Shown here piece after piece: positions 56,728 through 64,000 of a stretch of DNA of 64,000 bases. The notes beneath the pieces were generated by a model, which did not search any database, had not been told where the DNA came from, and saw only the letters and a list, made by a program, of their open reading frames with translations. How positions within the stretch are numbered: the stretch's first letter is position 1; each line of letters begins with the position of its first letter. This DNA is from Nocardia jejuensis NBRC 103114. Its GTDB lineage: Bacteria; Actinomycetota; Actinomycetes; Mycobacteriales; Mycobacteriaceae. The stretch lies in the NCBI RefSeq assembly GCF_001613145.1, contig NZ_BDBU01000034.1, forward strand, positions 62,001-126,000, read 5' to 3'. A program made the translations under genes and the position numbers.

Positions 56728-57843
56728 TCACATACCGGGCATGAATCGCACGGCCGTGTCGCGCAACCGGATTCCGAGACGGCTGCCGGGCACGATCATG
56801 GCGGCGGCCAGACGCACGGCCCGCTGTTTCGGACCGGTGAGCGTGCGGTGGCGCCGCTCGTAGCGCCCCAGGGCTCCGCCGGGGTCACCGGGCGAACGGG
56901 TCAGTTCCTCGGCGAGGGTGTGCGCGCCCGCGATCGCCAGACTGGACCCCTCGCCGAAGAGCGAGACGCTGGAGGCGGCGTCGCCCAGCAGCGCGGTGCG
57001 GCCGGTGGACCAGCGCCGCAGGCGAACTCGGCTCACCGAGTCGAAGTACATGTCCTCGGCGGCGCGCACCTGATCCAGGAGCGCACCGAAGATTCCGGCC
57101 CGGCCCTCGAAGGCCTCGAGCACCAGGTTCTTGTGCTGCCCGAGGTCGCGGTGATCGACGCCGGAGGCGAGCGAGCGCCGGAAGATGAAGGCGGCGAGCG
57201 GTTTTCCACCCGCCGGATGCACGGACAGCGATCGACCCGGGGTGTTGTGCATGACCACCTCGTTCTCGCCGCCGTAGGCGCGGTCGACCCGGAGGGTGGC
57301 GACGTACATTCCCATGTGCCGCACGAATTCCCGTTCGGGGCCGAACGCGAGGTTCCGGACGTTGGAGTGCAGTCCGTCCGCACCGATCACGTAGTCGTAG
57401 GTCGCCGGGTCGCCGTCACCGAAGCTCACGTCCACGCCCGAGGCACGGGAGGTGAGGCCGGTGATCGTGTCGCCCCAGCGGATGTCGGCGTGCGGTCGGG
57501 CCGCGTCGAGCAGGACGCTCGCCAGATCGGCTCGGGCGAGCTCCACTTCGCCCTCGACGGCGGCACGGTCCGGGTTGCCGATGGCGACCCAGGCGCGCCG
57601 GCCGCCCGCGCCGTCGAGGAAGCTGAGCCGGTTCGCGCCGGTCGCCGCCTTGCGCAATGCGGGCATGACGCCCATGCGTTCCACCACGTCCAGGGCCGGG
57701 CCCCGGACGTCGATGGGGTTTCCGCTCGATCGCTGCCCGGCGGCGCGTTCCACCACCGTGACGTCGAAACCGTTGCGGCCGAGCCAGTACGCCAGCGTCG
57801 AACCGCCGATGCCCGCTCCGGAGATCAGAACCGATGTGCTCAT
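56728..57843 (-). CDS. FAD-dependent aromatic-type monooxygenase
   Basis: A 371-residue flavoprotein from ATG 57843. The N-terminal FAD motif is VLISGAGIGGSTLAYWLGRN with VTVVERA. The DG motif is TYDYVIGADGLHSNVRNLAF. The C-terminal GD motif is GRTALLGDAASSVSLFGEGS. This is the arrangement of PHBH-type single-component monooxygenases (tetracycline/aromatic hydroxylase-like). The substrate is unknown. It is divergent from a TetR-type gene with two matching operator-like sites between them, which implies substrate- or drug-inducible expression. Confidence 0.93.
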   Translation of the reverse strand: MSTSVLISGAGIGGSTLAYWLGRNGFDVTVVERAAGQRSSGNPIDVRGPALDVVERMGVMPALRKAATGANRLSFLDGAGGRRAWVAIGNPDRAAVEGEVELARADLASVLLDAARPHADIRWGDTITGLTSRASGVDVSFGDGDPATYDYVIGADGLHSNVRNLAFGPEREFVRHMGMYVATLRVDRAYGGENEVVMHNTPGRSLSVHPAGGKPLAAFIFRRSLASGVDHRDLGQHKNLVLEAFEGRAGIFGALLDQVRAAEDMYFDSVSRVRLRRWSTGRTALLGDAASSVSLFGEGSSLAIAGAHTLAEELTRSPGDPGGALGRYERRHRTLTGPKQRAVRLAAAMIVPGSRLGIRLRDTAVRFMPGM

Positions 57844-57865
57844 GAGTACCACCCAGACGATATGT

Positions 57866-57880
57866 GGACGAATTTCGTCC
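57866..57880. promoter_or_regulatory. TetR-type operator candidate 1
   Basis: GGACGAATTTCGTCC is a near-perfect 15-base palindrome between divergent monooxygenase and TetR genes. A close copy lies 39 bases away (57905-57919). Confidence 0.6.
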
Positions 57881-57904
57881 GCTTAGGCCGATGCTACGCT
57901 AACC

Positions 57905-57919
57905 GGAACAATTTCGTCC
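57905..57919. promoter_or_regulatory. TetR-type operator candidate 2
   Basis: GGAACAATTTCGTCC matches operator 1 at 13 of 15 positions, with the better-preserved right half (TTTCGTCC). It lies 12 bases before the TetR start, suiting autorepression. Confidence 0.55.
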
Positions 57920-57931
57920 ACTTAGTGGGAG

Positions 57932-58519
57932 GTGAGTCCGACGACCGAGCAGTTGCGGGCCGACGCGCGCAGCAATCGCGACCAGATCCTGAACGCGGCG
58001 CTCGCGGTCTTCCGGGAGCGCGGCACCGACGTGCCGATGAAGGAGATCGCCGAACGCGCCGGAGTCGGAGTCGGCACCCTGTATCGCCGTTTCCCCGACC
58101 GGGACGCGCTGCTGATCGCCACCGCCCGAGCCCACCTGCAACGGCTCGCGGACCTGGCGGCCACGGCGTGGCGAGAGGAGCGCACCGCCTGGCTCGGCAT
58201 GCGCCGGTTCCTGCGCGAATGCGTCGAAATGCAGCTCGGCGCACAGTCTTCGGCGATCGGCCCCTCGGTGCACCAGGCCATGCACGCGGACCCGCGCCTG
58301 CTCGACATGCGCGCCGGAGTCGTGGATCTGGTGCGGCGCATGACAGCCCGCGCCCAGGCCGACGGCGACCTGCGCACCGACATCGGCCCCGACGACGTGG
58401 CACTGCTGATGACCGTGCAGGTCTACACCCGTGAGAACGAGTCCTACACCGACGCCGTCGACCGCGTGATGACCATCATGATGGACGGGCTACGCCCACC
58501 GGGGCATTCGACGGAGTGA
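57932..58519 (+). CDS. TetR-family transcriptional regulator
   Basis: A 195-residue regulator from GTG 57932. The TetR HTH is clear: RDQILNAALAVFRERGTDVP, MKEIAERAGVGVGTLYRRFP and DRDALLIATARAHL. The C-terminal ligand domain is helical (VEMQLGAQSSAIGPSVHQAM, LVRRMTARAQADGDLRTDIG). It probably represses the divergent flavin monooxygenase gene via the two palindromes between them and responds to a substrate of that enzyme. Confidence 0.95.
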   Translation: MSPTTEQLRADARSNRDQILNAALAVFRERGTDVPMKEIAERAGVGVGTLYRRFPDRDALLIATARAHLQRLADLAATAWREERTAWLGMRRFLRECVEMQLGAQSSAIGPSVHQAMHADPRLLDMRAGVVDLVRRMTARAQADGDLRTDIGPDDVALLMTVQVYTRENESYTDAVDRVMTIMMDGLRPPGHSTE

Positions 58520-58646
58520 CACACCGCCGCCCGGCGGGTGGCAGCGAAAGTCGTTCAGCGCGAGGGTCTTCGGAGCGCGGGCGGGACCCCTTGTCCGCGC
58601 AACACGATTCCCGCACTCGAGCCCGGTGTGCGCACGGTGCCGGTGG

Positions 58647-59555
58647 TCACGGAACGAGCGCCGCGGCTCGGCGACGACGGTGGGCCTTCTGACGGCACGC
58701 GGGTGAGCAGTAGCGGGGTGGCCGGCCGGTGCCGATGGGGTGGATGGGGGTGGCGCAGATCGGGCAGCAGGGATGGGCGGTTTCGTCACGGGGCGGAGTT
58801 TCGTCACGGCGAGTGGGCGATGTTCCGAGTTTCGTGACCGCGGTCGGGCGGGGGTGAGCGCGCATGGCCTGCAACACCATTGCGGCGGGACGCGCGAGAG
58901 TGGGGCCCGGGTCCAGGCGTTGGATCGCGATGCAACCGGTGAACAAGGCCAGCACATCGGCGACGGTGAGGTCGGGGCGCACGGAGCGCTGGCGCTGGGC
59001 GGCGGCGAGGAGGTGCCCGAGAGCGGCGTGGAAGCGGACTCCGGCGTCTCGCAGGAGTTCCTTGGGCCAGCCGTCACTCTCGACCATGTCGCACAGGGCC
59101 TGGTTGCCGGGGGTGGAGGTCACCACCTCGGCGCAAAAGGCGAAGAAGGCGGCACCGGCGTCCGGTGCGTCGCGGAATCCTACGGCCAGGGCGGTGAGCC
59201 GGTCGATGCGCTGCTGCATCACGGCTTCGAGCAGATGGGTCTTGCTGGGAAAATGGCGATGCACGGTGCCCGCGCCGACACCCGCCCGGCGAGCGATCTC
59301 CGCCAGTGACACCGACAGCCCGGCCTCGGCGAAGGCCCGCTGTGCGGCAGCCAGAACGAGGGCCCGGTTCCGGCGGGCATCGACGCGGGCATTCGGAGCG
59401 CTCCCGGGAACGGTCGCGTCAGGAACGTTCGGCGTCGCGCCCGGACGGCTCGCATCGTCTGCTCTGGGTCCGGTCGAACGGGCTGCGGGCCCGGCGTTCC
59501 GGGCAGCGGCGAGCCCGGCCGCGGAGATGGTTCGAGTACGCGGTGCGGGGGTCAT
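58647..59555 (-). CDS. TetR-family regulator with C-terminal zinc-finger-like tail
   Basis: A 302-residue protein from ATG 59555; the long, Ala/Arg-rich N-terminal stretch to about residue 55 is unusual. TetR HTH: LAEIARRAGVGAGTVHRHFP, with SKTHLLEAVMQQRIDRLTAL. The ligand domain continues to about 230. The last 50 residues carry CCPICATPIHPIGTGRPPRY and CSPACRQKAHRRRR, four or more cysteines in a C-x2-C...C-x3-C pattern like small zinc-binding motifs. This tail is not normal for TetR. It is divergent from an NmrA-family gene 105 bases away and probably controls it. Confidence 0.88.
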   Translation of the reverse strand: MTPAPRTRTISAAGLAAARNAGPAARSTGPRADDASRPGATPNVPDATVPGSAPNARVDARRNRALVLAAAQRAFAEAGLSVSLAEIARRAGVGAGTVHRHFPSKTHLLEAVMQQRIDRLTALAVGFRDAPDAGAAFFAFCAEVVTSTPGNQALCDMVESDGWPKELLRDAGVRFHAALGHLLAAAQRQRSVRPDLTVADVLALFTGCIAIQRLDPGPTLARPAAMVLQAMRAHPRPTAVTKLGTSPTRRDETPPRDETAHPCCPICATPIHPIGTGRPPRYCSPACRQKAHRRRRAAALVP

Positions 59556-59660
59556 TTCGTTACGCGATTCCTGTTGCGGCACTGGCGGACCCGGTGGGGG
59601 CGCTCGTAGCGTCCGGATACGGGTTGATCGACCCGAATACTACCGAAGGAATGCGTGAAA

Positions 59661-60557
59661 ATGTCTGATCGGAATGGGCTCGTCCTGGTCACCGGCGCGA
59701 CCGGTAAGCAAGGAGGCGCGACCGCGCGGGGGCTGCTGGCGGCTGGGCGGTCGGTGCGGGCGCTCGTGCGTGACCCGGAATCCGCGGCGGCACAGCAACT
59801 CACAGCGGCGGGCGCTGAGCTGGTCGTCGGCGATTTCGACCGGCCCGACTCACTCGTGGCGGCGGTCGCCGGTGTCGGCGCGGTCTTCGCGGTGCCACCC
59901 GCCGCGTTCGGCCCGGACGGCTGGGATGTGGAATTGGAGGCCACGCGCGGGGAGCGTCTGCTCGAGGCGGCGCGAGTAGCCGGCGTCGAGCAGTTCGTAT
60001 TCACCGGTGTCGCCTCGTTCGAGCTCGAAAGTCAGTGGGGCGCGAAGGGAAAGCGCCGGATCGAGGAGGCGGTGCGCTCCAGTGGGCTGCGCTGGACGAT
60101 TCTGCGTCCGGTCCGCTTCATGGAGAACTATCTGATGCAGGGGTTCCCGGTCGACGGCATCGCCGATGGTCTGCACCGCCACCTGTTCCCGGCAGACCGG
60201 CCGCTGCAGATGATCGCCGTCGACGACGTGGCGGCGTTCGCGGTGCTGGCGTTCACGGACCCCGAGCGCTTCCATGGCCGCACCCTCGAGCTGGCCGGAG
60301 ACGCACTCACCCCGTCCACCGCGGCCGAACTGATCACCGAGATCACCGGCCACCAGGTCCGGTACCAGGAGATCGGCGAAGACGAGGCCGCCGGACTCGG
60401 TCCGGAGATCTCCGCGGTGCACCGGCTCTCCAGGCAGGGCCAAGGCTGGCACGCCGATATCCCCGCGCTCCGCGACATTCATCCGGGCCTGCGCACACTT
60501 CGCGCCTGGCTCACCGAATCCGGTGCCGCACAGCTGAAACCCCTGCTGACCACGTAG
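59661..60557 (+). CDS. NmrA-family NAD(P)-binding protein
   Basis: A 298-residue Rossmann protein. ATG 59661 is preferred, with GAAGGA ten bases upstream; GTG 59655 is possible. Dinucleotide loop LVLVTGATGKQGGATARGLL, then VRALVRDPESAAAQQL, VVGDFDRPDSLVAAVAGVGA, FVFTGVASFELESQWGAKGK and WTILRPVRFMENYLMQGF. It lacks the Y-x3-K of classical SDRs, as is normal for NmrA proteins. It is a paralogue of the protein at 24385-25266 and, like it, sits beside a divergent regulator, here a TetR-type gene. Confidence 0.9.
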   Translation: MSDRNGLVLVTGATGKQGGATARGLLAAGRSVRALVRDPESAAAQQLTAAGAELVVGDFDRPDSLVAAVAGVGAVFAVPPAAFGPDGWDVELEATRGERLLEAARVAGVEQFVFTGVASFELESQWGAKGKRRIEEAVRSSGLRWTILRPVRFMENYLMQGFPVDGIADGLHRHLFPADRPLQMIAVDDVAAFAVLAFTDPERFHGRTLELAGDALTPSTAAELITEITGHQVRYQEIGEDEAAGLGPEISAVHRLSRQGQGWHADIPALRDIHPGLRTLRAWLTESGAAQLKPLLTT

Positions 60558-60629
60558 CACCCACCTGCTCGGCCCGGCGGACTCGCGCGATGAATCCGTT
60601 GGCGTCGAACCGGTCCCGTCTTCGGCATC

Positions 60630-61745
60630 TCACGCCGCGCGCTCACCCGCCTCGATCTGCGCGAGGGTCGGGTAGTCGGTGTAGCCGTCGGCCCCGCCGA
60701 CGTACATGAGCGGCTCGTCCCGGAGCCGGTTGAGCGGTGCGTTCACCCGCAATCGTTCGACCAGGTCCGGGTTCGAGATGAAGGACCGGCCGAGTGCGAC
60801 GAGGTCGGCTCCGGCGGCCACCAGATCCGCGGCGGCTCCTCGCCCGCCGTCCTCGGGCAGCGGTACACCCCAGCCCAGATTCGGGTTGGCCATCAGGACA
60901 CCGGGCCAGATCTCGCGGATCCGCTGGAACAGAGCGTCTTTCGGGTCCGCGAAAACGATGTGCAGGTAGGCGAGGTTCTCCCCGGCCAGAGCGGTGACCA
61001 GCTCCTCGTAGATGGTCTCGGTATCGCCCTCCTGGATGCCGTTGAAGGTCCCGCGCGGCGAGATCCGCACGCCGACCCGATCCGCCCCGATGGCATCGGC
61101 GACCGCGGTCACCACCTCCACGCTGAATCGAATCCGGTTCTCGATCGAGCCCCCGTACCGGTCGGTGCGCCGATTGGTGTTCTCGGACAGGAACTGGTGC
61201 AGCAGATGACCGTTGGCGCTGTGGATCTCCACGCCTTCGAATCCCGCGGCGAGGGCGTTCTGCGCGGCGGTGACGAAATCCGCCACGGTGTCCGCGATGT
61301 CGGCGGTAGTGAGCTGCCGCGGAACGACCGCGTCCTGCGGCCCACTCGCGGTGTGAATGGTCTCCGGGAGCGCGATCGGCGAGGGAGCGACGGGCACCAG
61401 CCCACTGTTGTCCGGGTGGCCCACCCGCCCGCCGTGCTGTAGCTGCAGGAACATTCGCCCGCCGCGCTCGCGCACCGCGTCGGTGACCCGGCGCCAGCCC
61501 GCGATGTGCGAGTCGCTGTAGATGCCCGGGATGTCGGCGTAGGTCTGTCCGACGCGATTGGGTGTGGTGCCCTCGGCGATGAGCAGTCCGGCTCCGGCCC
61601 GCTGCGCGTAGTGGGTGGCCATGAGTTCGGTCGCAGTGCCGTCCGCCGCCGCGCGATTGCGGGTCAGCGGGGCCATCACGAGACGGTGCGAAAGCTCCAG
61701 GTCACCGATGCGGGCGGGGGTGAAGAGCGCCTCTGTGTTCGTCAT
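60630..61745 (-). CDS. Old Yellow Enzyme-family NADH:flavin oxidoreductase (alkene reductase)
   Basis: A 371-residue FMN-dependent TIM-barrel enzyme from ATG 61745. Recognised by LFTPARIGDLELSHRLVMAP, LTRNRAAADGTATELMATHY, SANGHLLHQFLSENTNRRTD with RYGGSIENRIRFSVEVV, VGVRISPRGTFNGIQEGDTE and VAAGADLVALGRSFISNPDL. The catalytic His-x2-Asn equivalent is HSANGHLLHQ. It reduces activated C=C bonds, often of electrophiles or nitro compounds. A MerR-type gene is divergent 58 bases away, with a MerR-like dyad between. Confidence 0.95.
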   Translation of the reverse strand: MTNTEALFTPARIGDLELSHRLVMAPLTRNRAAADGTATELMATHYAQRAGAGLLIAEGTTPNRVGQTYADIPGIYSDSHIAGWRRVTDAVRERGGRMFLQLQHGGRVGHPDNSGLVPVAPSPIALPETIHTASGPQDAVVPRQLTTADIADTVADFVTAAQNALAAGFEGVEIHSANGHLLHQFLSENTNRRTDRYGGSIENRIRFSVEVVTAVADAIGADRVGVRISPRGTFNGIQEGDTETIYEELVTALAGENLAYLHIVFADPKDALFQRIREIWPGVLMANPNLGWGVPLPEDGGRGAAADLVAAGADLVALGRSFISNPDLVERLRVNAPLNRLRDEPLMYVGGADGYTDYPTLAQIEAGERAA

Positions 61746-61760
61746 GCCGGTACCGTAAAA

Positions 61761-61780
61761 CCTGACATTGATGTGAGAGG
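61761..61780. promoter_or_regulatory. MerR-type dyad between OYE and MerR genes
   Basis: CCTGACATTGATGTGAGAGG is a dyad (ACAT-TG-ATGT core). On the minus strand a TTGCCT -35-like box precedes it and TTTTAC lies just beyond, an over-long spacer arrangement typical of MerR-activated promoters for the oxidoreductase gene. Confidence 0.5.
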
Positions 61781-61803
61781 CAAGCCCTGATTCGAAAGGC
61801 CTG

Positions 61804-62187
61804 GTGAGCGGCATGCGCATCGGCGAGTTGGCGCGGCGTACCGGCGTGAGCGAGCGGTCGCTGCGCTACTACGAGGAGCAGAATCTGCTGGCCTCCGAAC
61901 GCACCCCGGGAGGGCAGCGCGATTTCTCCGAGCTCGCGGTCGATCGGGTGATCCACATCCAGGAACTGTTCGCGGCGGGCTTGAACGGCAAGAAGATCGC
62001 CGAAATCCTGCCCTGCATGCGCGATACGGACGGCGGCGCGAACGAGCGGGCGACGCCCAAGCTGGTCACCGAATTGCGTTCGGAGCGTGACCGAATCGAT
62101 CGCACCATCGCCGACCTGCAGCGGTCACGCGAGGTGCTGGACGACGTGATCGGCCGGGCCGGAGAGCATTTCAGACCTGTGCGGTAG
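61804..62187 (+). CDS. MerR-family transcriptional regulator
   Basis: A 127-residue regulator from GTG 61804 (an ATG nine bases later is possible). The MerR winged HTH is MRIGELARRTGVSERSLRYY with EEQNLLASERTPGGQRDFSE, then the dimerisation helix (DRVIHIQELFAAGLNGKKIA; RSERDRIDRTIADLQRSREV). A single-cysteine segment (EILPCMRDTDGG) lies between, not enough for a clear metal site. It likely activates the divergent Old Yellow Enzyme gene on electrophile stress. Confidence 0.94.
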   Translation: MSGMRIGELARRTGVSERSLRYYEEQNLLASERTPGGQRDFSELAVDRVIHIQELFAAGLNGKKIAEILPCMRDTDGGANERATPKLVTELRSERDRIDRTIADLQRSREVLDDVIGRAGEHFRPVR

Positions 62188-62359
62188 CACCGATCGGCTC
62201 GCACTCCCGGCACCGAACGAGCTCACTGTGGCGAATACGCGCGATCTCGACGGTCGAGGCGCGATGCGCGCCCGTCGACGCGATGGTGCACACGCCGACG
62301 GGCGAGCGTGAATCCCTTCAGGGCACAAGCTCATTCAGGATTTGCTTCCGAACCTCGGC

Positions 62360-63016
62360 TCACGCCAGTGCCCCGTCGTAATCGGGCAGCTTGAAGGTCT
62401 GCTGAGCGTGCCCGCCCGCCAGATCCGACGCACTGTTGCCGATATTCGCGACGATCGTGTAGCCCTGCCCCTCGATGCTCACCCGGGTGGCGGTCTTGTA
62501 GGCCTCGAGCGCCGCCGCACCGCTGGAGCCGGTGGTGAGTCCGCCGCCGTACACCTGAGTGGGCGAGTAGCCGACCGCGGTCAGGTTGACCTGGGAGTAG
62601 ATGTTCAGCAGCGACGGCCGTCCGGTCACGAAGAACAGCGCCACGCCTTGCTGTTTCGCCCATTTCGCCAGCGCCAGCATGGGCGGGATCGCCGGGGTGA
62701 TCGGGCCCGGGTTGTACTGGGTTTCGAGCACCGTGTTGTCGATGTCGAACACGATGGCCGGTTTGCTCGCGCCCGGGATGGCACCGGTGAGGTAGCTCTG
62801 CGCGGCGTTGGCGACGGTGGTCACGTCGGAGATCCACTGGCTGTAGCTGGGCAGGTTGCCGCTGCCGCCGCCGGACCCGGATCCGCCGCCCGACAGCGAG
62901 GAGGATCCGCCGCCTCCGGACAGAGAGGACGAGCCGCTGTCGGCCAGCGCGGCCGGGAGCGGGATGGCGAGGGTTGCTGCGACACCAAGAGCGATACCTG
63001 CGATAGAACGTCTCAT
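62360..63016 (-). CDS. Secreted HAD-type acid phosphatase
   Basis: A 218-residue exported protein from ATG 63016 (GTG two codons earlier possible). A signal peptide (residues 1-27, core IAGIALGVAATLAIPLP, cleavage after ALA) precedes a low-complexity Gly/Ser linker (about 28-55, repeated SSSLSGGG). The HAD domain has AIVFDIDNTVLETQYNPGPI with catalytic D91 and D93, then VALFFVTGRPS and IVANIGNSASDLAGGHAQQT, close to plant/bacterial acid phosphatase class B. It likely removes phosphate outside the cell. It lies between the MerR gene and smc. Confidence 0.9.
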   Translation of the reverse strand: MRRSIAGIALGVAATLAIPLPAALADSGSSSLSGGGGSSSLSGGGSGSGGGSGNLPSYSQWISDVTTVANAAQSYLTGAIPGASKPAIVFDIDNTVLETQYNPGPITPAIPPMLALAKWAKQQGVALFFVTGRPSLLNIYSQVNLTAVGYSPTQVYGGGLTTGSSGAAALEAYKTATRVSIEGQGYTIVANIGNSASDLAGGHAQQTFKLPDYDGALA

Positions 63017-63106
63017 AAGCACCGCACGGTATTCGCGCGCACAGTCCTACGTGATCATGTTTCACAACCTCGCGGGGTGGCCTTTTTCACTCCCGCTGAG
63101 CGGGAA

Positions 63107-64000
63107 TCAGGTTGCCGCGGAACCGACCAGGTTCTCCCCGCGCATGCGCTGCGAAATCACCTGCGTGATGCCGTCACCACGCATGCTGACACCGTAGAGC
63201 GCGTCCGCGATCTCCATGGTCGGCTTCTGGTGGGTGATGACGATCAGCTGACTCTTTTCGCGCAGCTGCTCGAACAGCCCGATGAGCCGGCGCAGGTTGG
63301 TGTCGTCGAGGGCGGCCTCGACCTCGTCCATGACATAGAACGGTGAGGGCCGCGCACGGAAGATGGCCACCAGCAACGCGACCGCCGTCAGCGACTTCTC
63401 ACCGCCGGACAGCAGCGAGAGTCGCTTGACCTTCTTACCGGGCGGGCGCGCCTCGACCTCCACGCCGGTGGTGAGCATGTCGGCGGGGTTGGTCAGCAGC
63501 AGCCGTCCTTCACCGCCGGGGAACAGCTTCCCGAAGACGCCGACGAATTCGCGCTCCACGTCCTCCCACGCCTCGGTGAAGACCTGCAGGATGCGCGCGT
63601 CCACCTCCTCGACCACGTCGAGCAGATCCTGACGCGCCTTCTTGACGTCCTCGAGCTGCGTGGCCAGGAAGTTGTAGCGTTCCTCGAGCGCCGAGAACTC
63701 TTCCAGCGCCAGCGGATTCACCTTGCCGAGGGTGGTGAGGTCCTTCTCCGCGCGCTTGGCCCGGCGTTCCTGGGTGGCACGGTCGAACGGCATCGGCTGG
63801 GGTTCGCTGACCTGATCCCCGCGCTCCTTGGCCTGCGCGTATTCCATCAGTTCCAGCGCGCTGGGCGGCATCGGCACGTCCGGGCCGTACTCGGCGATGA
63901 GATCGTCCAGGGCGAGGCCGAATTGTTCGGAGATGGTGGTTTCGAGCTGTTCGATCCGCAGCGCCGCCTGCGCCCGGGCCACCTCGTCGCGGTGCACGGC
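63107..64000 (-). CDS. smc: Chromosome segregation protein SMC (3' part, 5' end outside window)
   Basis: About 297 C-terminal residues of SMC. The end of the coiled coil is DVPMPPSALELMEYAQAKER and VDARILQVFTEAWEDVEREF. The ATPase head has the ABC signature LSLLSGGEKSLTAVALLVAI, Walker B SPFYVMDEVEAALDDTNLRR and the D-loop/switch LIVITHQKPTMEIADALYGV. The final KQ...SKxG-like end is MRGDGITQVISQRMRGENLV. The N-terminal head and hinge lie beyond position 64000. SMC organises and segregates the chromosome. Its position next to ftsY in this order is mycobacterial-like, with extra genes in between. Confidence 0.97.
   Translation of the reverse strand, partial: AVHRDEVARAQAALRIEQLETTISEQFGLALDDLIAEYGPDVPMPPSALELMEYAQAKERGDQVSEPQPMPFDRATQERRAKRAEKDLTTLGKVNPLALEEFSALEERYNFLATQLEDVKKARQDLLDVVEEVDARILQVFTEAWEDVEREFVGVFGKLFPGGEGRLLLTNPADMLTTGVEVEARPPGKKVKRLSLLSGGEKSLTAVALLVAIFRARPSPFYVMDEVEAALDDTNLRRLIGLFEQLREKSQLIVITHQKPTMEIADALYGVSMRGDGITQVISQRMRGENLVGSAAT

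Noticed and set aside
56418..56744. Plus-strand open frame between the DUF2237 gene and the monooxygenase
   Set aside because: Its composition is unlike neighbours, it overlaps the monooxygenase end, and it shows no motif or conserved start.

Overview
The window is high-GC actinobacterial chromosome, most likely from a Nocardia-like member of the Mycobacteriales. The conserved order from smc through ftsY, amtB, glnK, glnD, ffh, rpsP, rimM, trmD, rplS, lepB, rnhB, yraN, yifB, dprA, xerC, rpsB, tsf, pyrH and frr to cdsA is, from memory, the order of the M. tuberculosis Rv2922c-Rv2881c region. GTG and TTG starts are common, as are alanine-rich extensions and actinobacterial regulatory sites (an IdeR-like iron box and a GlnR-like nitrogen box).

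Region 1 (1-20.1 kb) is a four-gene accessory operon on the plus strand: a possible immunity-like protein, a YbaB/EbfC-like protein, a WXG100-like/proline-rich protein with a zincin-like C-terminus, and a 5,532-residue giant protein. The giant starts with a CpnT/TNT-type WXG100-like hydrophobic domain, followed by a long Pro/Thr linker. It then carries an RsbW-like ATPase pair, an array of zincin-like domains (two with HExxH), a helical region, a PP2C-like phosphatase, an ADP-ribosyltransferase-like domain, a sigma-region-2-like segment, three LuxR-type helix-turn-helix domains (two from a recent DNA duplication) and a 500-residue C-terminal domain I do not recognise. Parts normally spread over a partner-switching pathway (anti-sigma ATPase, PP2C phosphatase, sigma-like and DNA-binding modules) are thus fused to peptidase and transferase domains behind a type VII secretion-style N-terminus. 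This is the most unusual content of the window.

Region 2 (20.2-45.2 kb) is the conserved housekeeping block, mostly on the minus strand: membrane lipid synthesis (cdsA), ribosome recycling and translation (frr, tsf, rpsB, rplS, rpsP), UMP kinase (pyrH), signal peptidase (lepB), RNase HII, DNA uptake/recombination (dprA, yifB, yraN, xerC), tRNA and rRNA processing (trmD, rimM, khpA) and tex. Accessory genes interrupt it: a MmyB-like regulator divergent from an NmrA/cupin pair, an M23 peptidase, a DUF1990 protein, an iron-regulated siderophore-interacting protein and an N-formylglutamate amidohydrolase.

Region 3 (45.4-56.4 kb) holds an SRPBCC protein, an amidohydrolase next to an AraC-type remnant, then ffh, glnD, glnK, amtB and ftsY. 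amtB-glnK-glnD forms the nitrogen-sensing unit behind a GlnR-like box; ffh and ftsY are the SRP targeting pair.

Region 4 (56.7-64 kb) holds redox genes, each beside a divergent regulator: flavin monooxygenase/TetR, NmrA/TetR with a zinc-finger-like tail, and Old Yellow Enzyme/MerR. A secreted HAD-type acid phosphatase follows, and then the 3' part of smc, which runs off the end of the window.
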